Assembly (NCBI RefSeq): GCF_003955665.1
Contig: NZ_RXHU01000131.1
Coordinates: 1-46,948, forward strand
From: Paenibacillus whitsoniae
Lineage (GTDB): Bacteria; Bacillota; Bacilli; Paenibacillales; NBRC-103111
Direction of reading: 5' to 3'
Length of the DNA: 46,948 bases
Of the stretch, positions 9,029 through 16,874 are shown one piece after another. How positions within the stretch are numbered: the first letter of the stretch is position 1; every line of letters begins with the position of its first letter. Made by a program: the position numbers and the translations under genes. The notes under the pieces are model-generated. The model had not been told where the DNA came from. It made no database searches and worked only from the letters and a program-made list of their open reading frames with translations.

Positions 9029-9082
9029 ACCTCTAGATGCGGTCGTTCGATTCCGAAGGCCTCGCTAGAGGTTTCTCTCATT
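9029..9082 (+). terminator. Terminator-like inverted repeat between trmFO and hslV
   Basis: A perfect 8-base inverted repeat, ACCTCTAG (9029-9036) and CTAGAGGT (9065-9072), encloses 28 bases and is followed by TTCTCTCATTTT. The loop is long for a terminator, though GC-rich inner pairing is possible. A TATAAT at 8983-8988 upstream has no good -35. This 192-base gap otherwise shows nothing coding. Confidence 0.45.
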
Positions 9083-9146
9083 TTAAAGACACATTCAGAT
9101 ATGCGCACATAAGCCCGGCAAAAATCTGATCGAGGAGTGAATAAGG

Positions 9147-9701
9147 ATGGATCCGAGTCAAGCTACGTTCCATGCAACAACGATTTTTGCTATCCGTCAT
9201 CAGGGTAAGGGGGCTATTGCAGGCGACGGTCAGGTGACGTTCGGCAATAGCATGATCATGAAGAGCACAGCCAAGAAAGTGCGGCGTTTATATAGAGGGA
9301 AAGTGATTGCCGGATTTGCGGGCTCCGTTTCGGATGCAATTACGCTCTTTGAGAAGTTCGAGGGCAAGCTGGAAGAGCATCATGGGAATCTGCAGCGCGC
9401 CGCAGTGGAACTGACGAAGGATTGGCGCCAGGATCGCGTGCTTCGCCGGCTGGAAGCGATGATGATTGTGATGGATGCCAGCGGTTTGCTGCTGCTCAGC
9501 GGCAACGGTGAAGTGATTGAGCCGGACGACGGCATCTTGGCGATCGGTTCGGGCGGCAGTTTTGCGCTGGCAGCGGGCAGAGCGCTGCATCGTCACGCAC
9601 CGCAGCTTAGCGCGAAGGAGATCGCGCATGCCGCTTTAACGACGGCCGCTGAAATTTGTGTTTTCACCAATCAAAATATTATAGTTGAAGAGATTGAGTA
9701 G
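9147..9701 (+). CDS. hslV: ATP-dependent protease peptidase subunit HslV (ClpQ/CodW)
   Basis: Peptidase chamber of the HslVU protease, an N-terminal-nucleophile enzyme. It has 184 residues. The core TTIFAIRHQGKGAIAGDG aligns with the mature N-terminus of other HslV proteins (TTIVxVR), but here it is preceded by MDPSQATFHA. Bacillus subtilis also has a short extension and uses an N-terminal serine. Which residue is the nucleophile here is uncertain. The ATG at 9147 follows GAGGAGTG, and no later in-frame start exists before the core. hslU starts 46 bases after the stop. Confidence 0.96.
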   Translation: MDPSQATFHATTIFAIRHQGKGAIAGDGQVTFGNSMIMKSTAKKVRRLYRGKVIAGFAGSVSDAITLFEKFEGKLEEHHGNLQRAAVELTKDWRQDRVLRRLEAMMIVMDASGLLLLSGNGEVIEPDDGILAIGSGGSFALAAGRALHRHAPQLSAKEIAHAALTTAAEICVFTNQNIIVEEIE

Positions 9702-9747
9702 CGCGCAGAATTCGTTTGTCTTTGAGCATATGAAGGAGGTTACCGAA

Positions 9748-11148
9748 ATGGCGATTAGCTCCCTTACTCCGAAGCAAATTGTTCAGGAACTGGATCGATA
9801 TATTGTAGGTCAAAAGAAAGCGAAAAAGTCGGTAGCCATTGCGCTCCGCAACCGTTACCGGAGAAATCTCGTCGAAGAGGCAATGCGGGATGAAATCGTT
9901 CCCAAGAATATCCTGATGATCGGACCGACGGGCGTCGGGAAAACTGAAATTGCGCGCCGCCTTGCCAAATTGGTAGGAGCTCCCTTTGTTAAAGTGGAGG
10001 CGACCAAGTTTACCGAGGTCGGCTATGTCGGCCGCGATGTGGAATCGATGGTTCGGGACTTGGTTGAGGTTGCAGTCCGCATGGTCAAAGGGGAACGGAT
10101 GGAGAAGGTGAAGGATCGCGCAGAGAAGCTGGCTAACGAGCGGCTCGTCGCGCTGCTGGCGCCGAATCCGGTTCGCGCGAAATCGCAGAAGAATCCGTTC
10201 GAGATGCTTTTCGGCGGCCAAAATCAGGTTGAACAGGATGAGCCGGCACCCGATCCATCGATAAGCGCAAAACGCTCGCAAATCGCCGAACAGTTGGCAA
10301 GCGGGAAGCTTGAGAATGAAACTGTCGAGGTGGAAGTCGAGGACAATGCGCCGTCGATGCTGGATATGCTGGGCGGGCAGGGCGGCAACGAGCAGGCTGG
10401 CATGAACATGCAGGAGATGTTCGGCAGCTTGCTGCCAAAGCGGATGAAGAAGCGCAAGCTGCTGGTAAAGGAAGCGCGGAAAGTGCTGACGCAGGAAGAA
10501 GCCCAAAAGTTGATCGACATGGACGACGTCATCCAGGAATCCGTGCAGCGCGCGGAGCAAAGCGGCATTATTTTTATCGATGAGATTGATAAAGTGGCGA
10601 GCTCTTCCCGCGGCGGCAGCGGCCCGGACATTTCCCGTGAGGGTGTGCAGCGCGACATTTTGCCGATTGTGGAGGGTTCGACGGTTGTGACCAAATACGG
10701 CCCGGTTAAAACGGACTATGTGCTGTTCATTGGCGCCGGAGCGTTTCATATTGCGAAGCCTTCGGATCTGATTCCGGAACTTCAAGGCCGGTTCCCGATC
10801 CGGGTCGAACTCAGCGATTTGTCGCTGGAGGATTTTGTGTCTATTTTGACGGAGCCCAAAAATGCGCTGACCAAGCAGTATACCGCGCTTCTCGAAACGG
10901 AAGGGATATCGATTGAATTCTCGGACGAAGCGATTCAAGAAATCGCTCGGATCGCCGTGGAAGTGAATCAGCAAACCGAGAACATCGGGGCGCGGAGGCT
11001 CCATACCATTTTAGAAAAACTGCTGGAAGATTTATCTTATGAAGCACCTGAAATTACTCTGGAATCGTTTGTGATCAATCCGGAGTATGTGCGCGAGAAA
11101 CTGAACAGCATCGTGATGAACAAGGACTTGAGTCAGTACATTTTATAA
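9748..11148 (+). CDS. hslU: ATP-dependent protease ATPase subunit HslU (ClpY)
   Basis: AAA+ unfoldase that feeds substrates to HslV. It has 466 residues from the ATG at 9748, which has an ideal AAGGAGG seven bases upstream; in-frame starts further upstream lack such a site. The protein opens with LTPKQIVQELDRYIVGQ. Walker A GPTGVGKT is at residues 59-66, and Walker B IIFIDEIDK has its aspartate at 278. The variable I-domain (about 110-245) is acidic and Met/Gln rich. The C-terminus ends SQYIL, matching the HslU tail that docks in HslV. Confidence 0.97.
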   Translation: MAISSLTPKQIVQELDRYIVGQKKAKKSVAIALRNRYRRNLVEEAMRDEIVPKNILMIGPTGVGKTEIARRLAKLVGAPFVKVEATKFTEVGYVGRDVESMVRDLVEVAVRMVKGERMEKVKDRAEKLANERLVALLAPNPVRAKSQKNPFEMLFGGQNQVEQDEPAPDPSISAKRSQIAEQLASGKLENETVEVEVEDNAPSMLDMLGGQGGNEQAGMNMQEMFGSLLPKRMKKRKLLVKEARKVLTQEEAQKLIDMDDVIQESVQRAEQSGIIFIDEIDKVASSSRGGSGPDISREGVQRDILPIVEGSTVVTKYGPVKTDYVLFIGAGAFHIAKPSDLIPELQGRFPIRVELSDLSLEDFVSILTEPKNALTKQYTALLETEGISIEFSDEAIQEIARIAVEVNQQTENIGARRLHTILEKLLEDLSYEAPEITLESFVINPEYVREKLNSIVMNKDLSQYIL

Positions 11149-11186
11149 AAGATTCTTGCAAGGTGAAGGTAGTAGGAGGCAGTTAC

Positions 11187-11972
11187 ATGAGTTTATTGAA
11201 CAAGACAAGAAGGCTGAATCGCTTGCTGCAGAAGGAAGCGGGTAACGCCGTTAGCTTTATGGATATGGCGGAAGTGCTGCGGGATATCGTTATCGCCAAT
11301 ATTTACGTCGTGAGTCGCAAGGGGAAGATTCTGGGTTACGCCGTTACGAACGATCCCGTTAACCCGGAAATGGACCAAACGATTCTAATTGAAGGCCGTT
11401 TTCCAACAGAATCCAACAATTTGCTGCTCAAAATTGAAGAGACAGCATCGGCTTCAGAGCCGGATAGTCCGTATTATTACTACACGGAACAAATGAAGGA
11501 TATGTTTCCCTATACCTACACGACTTTAGTACCAATCATCGGCGCGGGCTCCCGCTTGGGTACATTGATTTTAAGTCGCAATGAAGGCCATTTCATCGAT
11601 GACGATCTAGTGCTTGCTGAGTACGGATCTACCGTGATTGCAATGGAAATTTTGCGAGAACGTGCGGAAGAGATTGAAGAGGAAGCGCGTAGCAAAGCTG
11701 TCGTGCAAGTAGCGATGGGGTCGCTGTCGTTTAGTGAAATGGAAGCGGTCGAGCATATTTTCGAGGAATTGGAAGGGAAGGAAGGGCTGCTTGTCGCGAG
11801 CAAAATTGCGGACCGCGTAGGCATTACCCGTTCCGTGATCGTCAATGCGCTCAGGAAATTGGAAAGCGCAGGCGTGATTGAAACGCGGTCGCTCGGGATG
11901 AAAGGCACTTATATCCGTATTCTCAAAGAACAGTTAATTAACAGCATTGAACAGCTCAAAACGAAGCTTTGA
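11187..11972 (+). CDS. codY: GTP-sensing transcriptional pleiotropic repressor CodY
   Basis: Global repressor that senses branched-chain amino acids and GTP and, in Bacillus, represses amino-acid synthesis, transport, competence and motility genes. It has 261 residues (B. subtilis 259) from the ATG at 11187 after TAGGAGG. The N-terminal GAF-like effector domain covers about residues 1-155, and a winged helix-turn-helix (SKIADRVGITRSVIVNALRK) lies near 205-225. It follows hslU by 38 bases, forming an hslVU-codY unit, and ends at a strong terminator. The fla/che operon, a known CodY target in B. subtilis, is next. Confidence 0.98.
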   Translation: MSLLNKTRRLNRLLQKEAGNAVSFMDMAEVLRDIVIANIYVVSRKGKILGYAVTNDPVNPEMDQTILIEGRFPTESNNLLLKIEETASASEPDSPYYYYTEQMKDMFPYTYTTLVPIIGAGSRLGTLILSRNEGHFIDDDLVLAEYGSTVIAMEILRERAEEIEEEARSKAVVQVAMGSLSFSEMEAVEHIFEELEGKEGLLVASKIADRVGITRSVIVNALRKLESAGVIETRSLGMKGTYIRILKEQLINSIEQLKTKL

Positions 11973-11994
11973 TTGGATACTTTTTTATTTTTGT

Positions 11995-12032
11995 AAAGCC
12001 CTGTCTTTGAAAAAAAGATAGGGCTTTTTTCT
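11995..12032 (+). terminator. Rho-independent terminator after codY
   Basis: The arms AAAGCCCTGTCTTT and AAAGATAGGGCTTT form a 14-base stem with one G-U pair and a short A-rich loop, followed by a T run. It separates hslVU-codY from the fla/che operon. Confidence 0.92.
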
Positions 12033-12034
12033 TA

Positions 12035-12063
12035 TTGTCAGGTGGGCTAATTTCTTAGATGAT
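12035..12063 (+). promoter_or_regulatory. flgB: Possible sigma-A promoter of the fla/che operon
   Basis: TTGTCA (12035-12040), a 17-base spacer, then GATGAT (12058-12063). The -35 is good and the -10 is weak. It abuts the T tract of the codY terminator. A CCGATCG at about 12111, which partly resembles a SigD -10 (CCGATAT), lacks a well-spaced TAAA. Confidence 0.3.
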
Positions 12064-12092
12064 AAGTTATATAAATTCGAGAGTTACAAAAT

Positions 12093-12128
12093 TCTACAAT
12101 TTTTCACATCCGATCGGAAATTTGTAGA
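12093..12128 (+). promoter_or_regulatory. Inverted repeat upstream of flgB
   Basis: TCTACAA (12093-12099) and TTGTAGA (12122-12128) are perfect inverted arms flanking AT-rich tracts and a central CCGATCGG. It could be an operator or a 5' leader hairpin, as it lies about 80 bases ahead of flgB and downstream of the candidate promoter. It does not match the CodY box well. Confidence 0.4.
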
Positions 12129-12206
12129 TTGTGTCGAAATAAGAAGGAATCGCGCTTTTTATGTGGAAGTAGTAGTAATGCAATTGAAAGAAGAGGGGAT
12201 TTCGCA

Positions 12207-12614
12207 ATGTCATTTTTAGACAAACCCAGTTGGAATTTAATGGAGCGTTCGCTGGATGCATCCGCACTTAGGCAAAAGGTTGTAGCGAATAACATTGCCA
12301 ACGTGGATACCCCGAACTATAAACGCGCCGATGTTGTGTTTGAAGAGCTGCTGCAGGACCAATTGAATGGAAGTACGCCTTCTATAGAAGGAAGACGAAC
12401 GGATCCGCGTCATTTTGTCATTGGCAACTCGACCAGCCTGCCGAATTCCGAAGTGAAGACCGATGAGTCGACAGCAATCAACAATAACATGAATAACGTG
12501 GATATGGACTACGAGATGTCGTTAATGGCGAAAAATCAACTGAAATACAACACGATGATTCAGCAGATGAACAGTGAGTTCAAAAAATTACGTACGGTGC
12601 TGGGGGGCAAATAA
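12207..12614 (+). CDS. flgB: Flagellar basal-body rod protein FlgB
   Basis: Proximal rod subunit, exported by the flagellar type III system. It has 135 residues from the ATG at 12207, just after AAGAGGGG. The N-terminal rod motif VVANNIANVDTPNYKRADV (residues about 26-44) is diagnostic. The rest is short and helical, ending in the conserved rod coiled-coil region. It is the first gene of the fla/che operon, and flgC follows after six bases. Confidence 0.97.
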   Translation: MSFLDKPSWNLMERSLDASALRQKVVANNIANVDTPNYKRADVVFEELLQDQLNGSTPSIEGRRTDPRHFVIGNSTSLPNSEVKTDESTAINNNMNNVDMDYEMSLMAKNQLKYNTMIQQMNSEFKKLRTVLGGK

Positions 12615-12620
12615 TAACCG

Positions 12621-13070
12621 ATGAGACTCACTAACGGATTTGATATTAGTGCATCAGCCTTGACGGCACAACGGCTCCGGATGGATGTCGTTTCGTCCAA
12701 TATTGCGAATGCGGATACGACGAGAGCGAAATTTGTTGACGGCAAATGGGTGCCGTACAGCAGAAAGCTGGTATCGTTTGAGACGAAGTCACAGCCGAGC
12801 TTTGCGCAGACGCTGGATTCGGCGATGGCCGACGGCACGGGCGAAGGGGTTCGCGTTAATAAAATATTCGAAGACCATTCTCCGTTTAAGCAGGTATACA
12901 ATCCAAGTCATCCGGATGCGGACAGAAATGGCTTTGTTTACATGCCGAACGTGGATGTGCTGAAAGAGATGGTGGATATGATCTCCGCGACGAGATCGTA
13001 CGAAGCTAACGTAACGGCCCTGAACGCCAGCAAATCGATGATTACGAAAGCACTTGAAATTGGCAGATAA
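12621..13070 (+). CDS. flgC: Flagellar basal-body rod protein FlgC
   Basis: Proximal rod protein of 149 residues, the family norm. The rod signature is ASALTAQRLRMDVVSSNIA near residues 11-29, and the C-terminal MVDMISATRSYEANVTALN helix is conserved among rod proteins. The start is only six bases after flgB, with GGGGGC at the end of flgB as the likely ribosome binding site, suggesting coupled translation. Confidence 0.97.
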   Translation: MRLTNGFDISASALTAQRLRMDVVSSNIANADTTRAKFVDGKWVPYSRKLVSFETKSQPSFAQTLDSAMADGTGEGVRVNKIFEDHSPFKQVYNPSHPDADRNGFVYMPNVDVLKEMVDMISATRSYEANVTALNASKSMITKALEIGR

Positions 13071-13091
13071 TCCGACCGGGAGGTTTCATAA

Positions 13092-13400
13092 ATGATTGAC
13101 AAAATCAGCTATAGTCCGATGAATGTGCTCAGTTCCGTTCAGCCGAAGGGAAACTCCGGCGAAGGTGCCGCGGACTTAAGTAAAAAGTTTGGCGATTTTT
13201 TGAACAATGCCATCACGAATTTGAATGTGCAGCAACAGCAAGTGGATCAACTCAATACAAGCTTTATCAAAGGTGAACTCTCTGATGTACATCAATTGAC
13301 CATTGCTTCTGAGAAAGCATCCCTGGGGCTGGAACTGACGGTACAAGTCAGGAACAAGGTTCTGGACGCTTATCAAGAAATGATGAGAATGCAGCTATAG
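13092..13400 (+). CDS. fliE: Flagellar hook-basal body complex protein FliE
   Basis: Links the MS ring to the rod. At 102 residues it matches the family. The C-terminal region ELTVQVRNKVLDAYQEMMRM is the conserved FliE end. The ATG follows GGGAGG. It sits between flgC and fliF as in other Firmicutes. Confidence 0.96.
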   Translation: MIDKISYSPMNVLSSVQPKGNSGEGAADLSKKFGDFLNNAITNLNVQQQQVDQLNTSFIKGELSDVHQLTIASEKASLGLELTVQVRNKVLDAYQEMMRMQL

Positions 13401-13442
13401 TTTCTAGAGATGCTGCTAAATTTGGGTCAATGAGGTGACAGA

Positions 13443-15029
13443 GTGAACGAGAACCTGCTCCAGTACTGGGAAAAGGTGAAGCAATACTGGAATCGTTATA
13501 ATCGAACGACCAAAATAACATTTATCGCAACCGTGCTGCTCCTGATCCTGACCGCAGCGATCATTAGCATTAATTTATCGAAAACGGATTATTCGCTCGC
13601 CTATACCGATTTACAACCGAGCGATGCTGCGTCGATTAAATCTTACCTGGATACAGCCAAAATTCCGTACAAGCTGAGCGCAGACGGAAAGAGCATTGAA
13701 GTGCCGACCAGCGAGGTCGCCAATGTCAAATTAGCTGTCGAATCCCAAGGGTTGAATAAAAACGGTTCGCTCGGTTTTGGAGCTTTTGACAGCGGAAGCT
13801 CGTTTGGTATTACCGATAACGAATTCAAGGTGAAATATTTAAATGCCATTCAGGGCGAGCTTCAACAACTCATTAATGCCAACCAAGCGATCTCAAGTTC
13901 AAAAGTATTGATTAACCTGCCGGAAGAGGGACCTTTCCTTCAACAGCAGGAAGAGAAAGCATCGGCTTCCGTCGTGCTGCAAGTCAAGCCGGGTTACAAG
14001 CTCGATCAAGCCAAAATCGATACGGTTTACAATCTCGTTTCCCACAGCGTGAAAAATTTGCCTTTGGAAAACATTACAATTTCTGATCAGTACGGTCAAA
14101 GTTTGGTTTCTTCTCAGCTTGCGGCGGGCAATACGTCATCCTCATTTGCAACAAGCCAAACGGAGATTAACAACCAGTTCCGAAACGATCTGCAAAAGAA
14201 CATCTCTGCAATGCTTAGTCGCATGTTCGGGCCTGATAAAGTCAGCGTTAGTGTGTTTACGACGATGAACTTTGATCAGAAAAAAACGAAAGAACAACTT
14301 GTCCGCGCACCGAATCAGGTCGATCAGAAGGGCTTGGAAATCTCTTTGCAAGAAGCCAGCGAATCGTATCAGAATAAAGGGGCCGACGCAGGCGGTGTGC
14401 CTGGAACAGGCTCGACGGATGTACCGGGCTATCCAGGATCTTCGACTTCCGGTAATTCTAATTCAGAGAAAACAAGTAAGACGGTTAACTACGAAGTGGA
14501 CCGCATTACGAACGATATTATTGCAACACCTTATGTCGTGAAAGATTTAAGCATTAACGTCGGCATTGAGCCTCCTGTTAGCGACGATCCGAATTCCTTG
14601 ACGGCTGAAACGAAGACGGCGATTCAAAACGCTTTGGTCAATATCGTCAGGACGGCACTCGCAGATAACAAGGTCACTTATACAGACGATGAATTGCAGA
14701 AAAAAGTTACCGTTTTTGCACATTCTTTTGCTAGAACGAATGACAGCGGGGCTTCGAAGACATCCAGTTACTTATTGTACGGCGGTCTTGCTTTGGCAGC
14801 GTTGGCGATTGGCGGCATTGCAGGCTACGCGATCCGCAGACGCAGAAAAGCGAATCAAGCTAAGTTGGAAGAGGATCTCAGCATTTCGGCGAACAAAGCA
14901 GAGCTTCCAACCATTGATATTGAAAATGTAACAAATGACAATCAAGTGCGTAAGCAGCTCGAAACGCTTGCGAAAAAACGTCCGGAAGATTTCGTCAATT
15001 TGCTGCGCACTTGGTTAGTAGATGAATAG
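13443..15029 (+). CDS. fliF: Flagellar M-ring protein FliF
   Basis: Forms the MS ring in the inner membrane, the base on which rod, C ring and export gate assemble. It has 528 residues with a GTG start at 13443 behind GAGGTGA. There are two membrane helices, near residues 26-46 and 440-460, with a large extracytoplasmic part between them that holds the YscJ-type ring-building motifs (TDLQPSDAASIKSYLD near 60). The cytoplasmic tail ends KRPEDFVNLLRTWLVDE, the FliG-binding helix. fliG follows 12 bases later. Confidence 0.97.
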   Translation: MNENLLQYWEKVKQYWNRYNRTTKITFIATVLLLILTAAIISINLSKTDYSLAYTDLQPSDAASIKSYLDTAKIPYKLSADGKSIEVPTSEVANVKLAVESQGLNKNGSLGFGAFDSGSSFGITDNEFKVKYLNAIQGELQQLINANQAISSSKVLINLPEEGPFLQQQEEKASASVVLQVKPGYKLDQAKIDTVYNLVSHSVKNLPLENITISDQYGQSLVSSQLAAGNTSSSFATSQTEINNQFRNDLQKNISAMLSRMFGPDKVSVSVFTTMNFDQKKTKEQLVRAPNQVDQKGLEISLQEASESYQNKGADAGGVPGTGSTDVPGYPGSSTSGNSNSEKTSKTVNYEVDRITNDIIATPYVVKDLSINVGIEPPVSDDPNSLTAETKTAIQNALVNIVRTALADNKVTYTDDELQKKVTVFAHSFARTNDSGASKTSSYLLYGGLALAALAIGGIAGYAIRRRRKANQAKLEEDLSISANKAELPTIDIENVTNDNQVRKQLETLAKKRPEDFVNLLRTWLVDE

Positions 15030-15041
15030 AGGTGCACCTGC

Positions 15042-16058
15042 ATGGCCAGAGCTACAATGAACGGGTTAACCGGACGACAAAAGGCAGCCATTCTTTTGAT
15101 CAGTTTAGGCCCTGAAGTGTCAGCACAAATTTTTAAGCACTTGCGTGAAGAGGAAATCGAGCAACTCACGTTGGAAATCGCAAACGTCCGCAAAGTGGAT
15201 TCGCTGGAGAAAGACGCGATTTTGCAGGAATTCCATCAGATTTGTCTGGCGCAGGAATTTATTTCGCAAGGCGGTATTGCTTACGCCAAAGATATTTTGG
15301 AAAAAGCACTCGGTTCCCAGAAAGCGCTCGATATCATTAATCGCCTGACGGCAACGCTGCAAGTGAGACCGTTCGATTTTGCACGCAAAGCCGATCCGGC
15401 GCAAATTCTAAACTTTATTCAAAATGAGAATTCACAGACGATCGCACTCGTTCTCTCTTATTTGCAGGCGGAACAAGCTTCCATCATTTTGTCCTCGCTC
15501 CCGCAAGATAAACAAGCGGATGTGGCGAAGCGGATTGCGCTGATGGACAGCACGTCCCCGGAAGTCATCTCCCAGGTGGAGCGCGTCCTGGAGCAGAAGT
15601 TGTCTTCGACCGTTACGCAGGACTACACGAATGCCGGTGGTATTACTTCGATCGTTCAAATTTTGAACGGGGTGGACCGCGGTACGGAACGTACCATTTT
15701 GGATTCTCTCGAGATTCAAGATCCAGAGCTTGCGGAAGAAATCAAGAAACGTATGTTTGTCTTTGAAGACATCGTCAATATCGATAATCGCTCCATTCAA
15801 CGGATTATTCGTGACATCGAGAATGCCGACTTACAGCTTGCGCTCAAAGTGGCGAGTGAAGAAGTGCGCGATGTCCTCTTCAAGAATATGTCCAAACGGA
15901 TGGCAGAGACATTCAAGGAAGAAATGGAATTTATGGGTCCTGTACGCTTACGGGATGTTGAAGAAGCACAGACTCGGATCGTGGCCACGATTCGTCGCTT
16001 AGAGGAATCGGGTGAAATCATCATCGCTCGCGGCGGAGGAGACGATATTATTGTCTAG
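15042..16058 (+). CDS. fliG: Flagellar motor switch protein FliG
   Basis: Rotor protein that binds FliF and interacts with the stator to produce and switch torque. At 338 residues it has the normal length. The N-terminal part begins LTGRQKAAILLISLGPEVSA, and the middle domain contains the EHPQ-like region IQNENSQTIALVLSYLQ. The C-terminal charged helix near FKEEMEFMGPVRLRDVEEAQ is the torque helix. fliH begins inside the last eight bases. Confidence 0.98.
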   Translation: MARATMNGLTGRQKAAILLISLGPEVSAQIFKHLREEEIEQLTLEIANVRKVDSLEKDAILQEFHQICLAQEFISQGGIAYAKDILEKALGSQKALDIINRLTATLQVRPFDFARKADPAQILNFIQNENSQTIALVLSYLQAEQASIILSSLPQDKQADVAKRIALMDSTSPEVISQVERVLEQKLSSTVTQDYTNAGGITSIVQILNGVDRGTERTILDSLEIQDPELAEEIKKRMFVFEDIVNIDNRSIQRIIRDIENADLQLALKVASEEVRDVLFKNMSKRMAETFKEEMEFMGPVRLRDVEEAQTRIVATIRRLEESGEIIIARGGGDDIIV

Positions 16059-16872
16059 TGTCATTAAATCATTCGCATACGTTCCTGTTGATGATAAAAA
16101 AATTGTAGACACCGCGGCGGCCTTCAAGCACTTGACTGAAAGTTTGGCGCCGGAAGATCCGTGGACACCGGAAATGCATCAAGAAATTTCGGATGCGACG
16201 ACGCTCAAAAATCAAATTCTCGAAGATGCGGAAGCTTTCGCCAATGAACAAATTCAGCAGGCGATGCAGGAATGCGCAGCCCTTCGAGAGCAGACCCAGG
16301 ACGAGATGTCCACATGGTGGGACACTCGCAGAGCGGAAGACGCAGCCATTACGGATGCAGCCAGGGAAGCCGGATTTGCGGAAGGTTATCAGACCGGCAT
16401 GGTTCAGGCTGAAGCGTCGGTGAAGCAGGCTTATGCCGATATGCTGGCTGAAGCGAGTTCGATTTTGGAGCAGTCCTACCAGTTAAAGCAACAGATTATT
16501 CAAGAATCCGAGCCATTTCTGATTGAACTCAGCACATCGATCGCTGAAAAAATCGTTGGCCGTCAGCTTTCGCTTGAACCGGCGTGGGTCATTGAGCTCA
16601 TTCAGAGCGTGCTTATGCGCAGACGGGAGAAAGGCATCATCACGCTTTGCGTATCGCCTTCTCAATTCGCGTACATTCAAGACGCAAGAGAAGAACTGCT
16701 GACTTCGATTGACTCACAGGCGGAATTGGAGATTATTCCGGATTCCACGGTGCAGGATCACGGATGCGTGATTCGTTCTTCCTTCGGTAGCATTGATGCT
16801 CGCATCGATACGCAGTTGAAAGAAATCAAAACGGCATTACAGCAGCTGGCTACGCAAAGTGAGGGGGCATAG
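16051..16872 (+). CDS. fliH: Flagellar assembly protein FliH
   Basis: Regulator of the FliI ATPase in the export apparatus; it forms a peripheral stalk like the ATP synthase b/delta subunits. It has 273 residues from a TTG at 16051, chosen because GGAGGAG lies about 10 bases upstream and the resulting MSSVIKSFAYVP matches the family's N-terminus; longer reading would invade fliG. The central region is alpha-helical and Ala/Glu/Gln-rich, with the conserved C-terminal part near LSTSIAEKIVGRQL. It overlaps fliG by eight bases. Confidence 0.93.
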   Translation: MSSVIKSFAYVPVDDKKIVDTAAAFKHLTESLAPEDPWTPEMHQEISDATTLKNQILEDAEAFANEQIQQAMQECAALREQTQDEMSTWWDTRRAEDAAITDAAREAGFAEGYQTGMVQAEASVKQAYADMLAEASSILEQSYQLKQQIIQESEPFLIELSTSIAEKIVGRQLSLEPAWVIELIQSVLMRRREKGIITLCVSPSQFAYIQDAREELLTSIDSQAELEIIPDSTVQDHGCVIRSSFGSIDARIDTQLKEIKTALQQLATQSEGA

Positions 16873-16874
16873 GG

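Noticed and set aside
9679..11004. Long antisense open frame (441 codons) over hslU
   Set aside because: It is opposite a well-supported AAA+ gene and the product is His/Arg/Leu-rich low-complexity sequence, a shadow of the hslU frame.
12105..12120. SigD-type promoter ahead of flgB
   Set aside because: CCGATCG resembles the SigD -10 only in part and no TAAA lies at the needed distance.
12093..12128. CodY box at the fla/che control region
   Set aside because: The AT-rich arms flanking CCGATCGG do not fit AATTTTCWGAAAATT closely enough; kept only as an unassigned inverted repeat.
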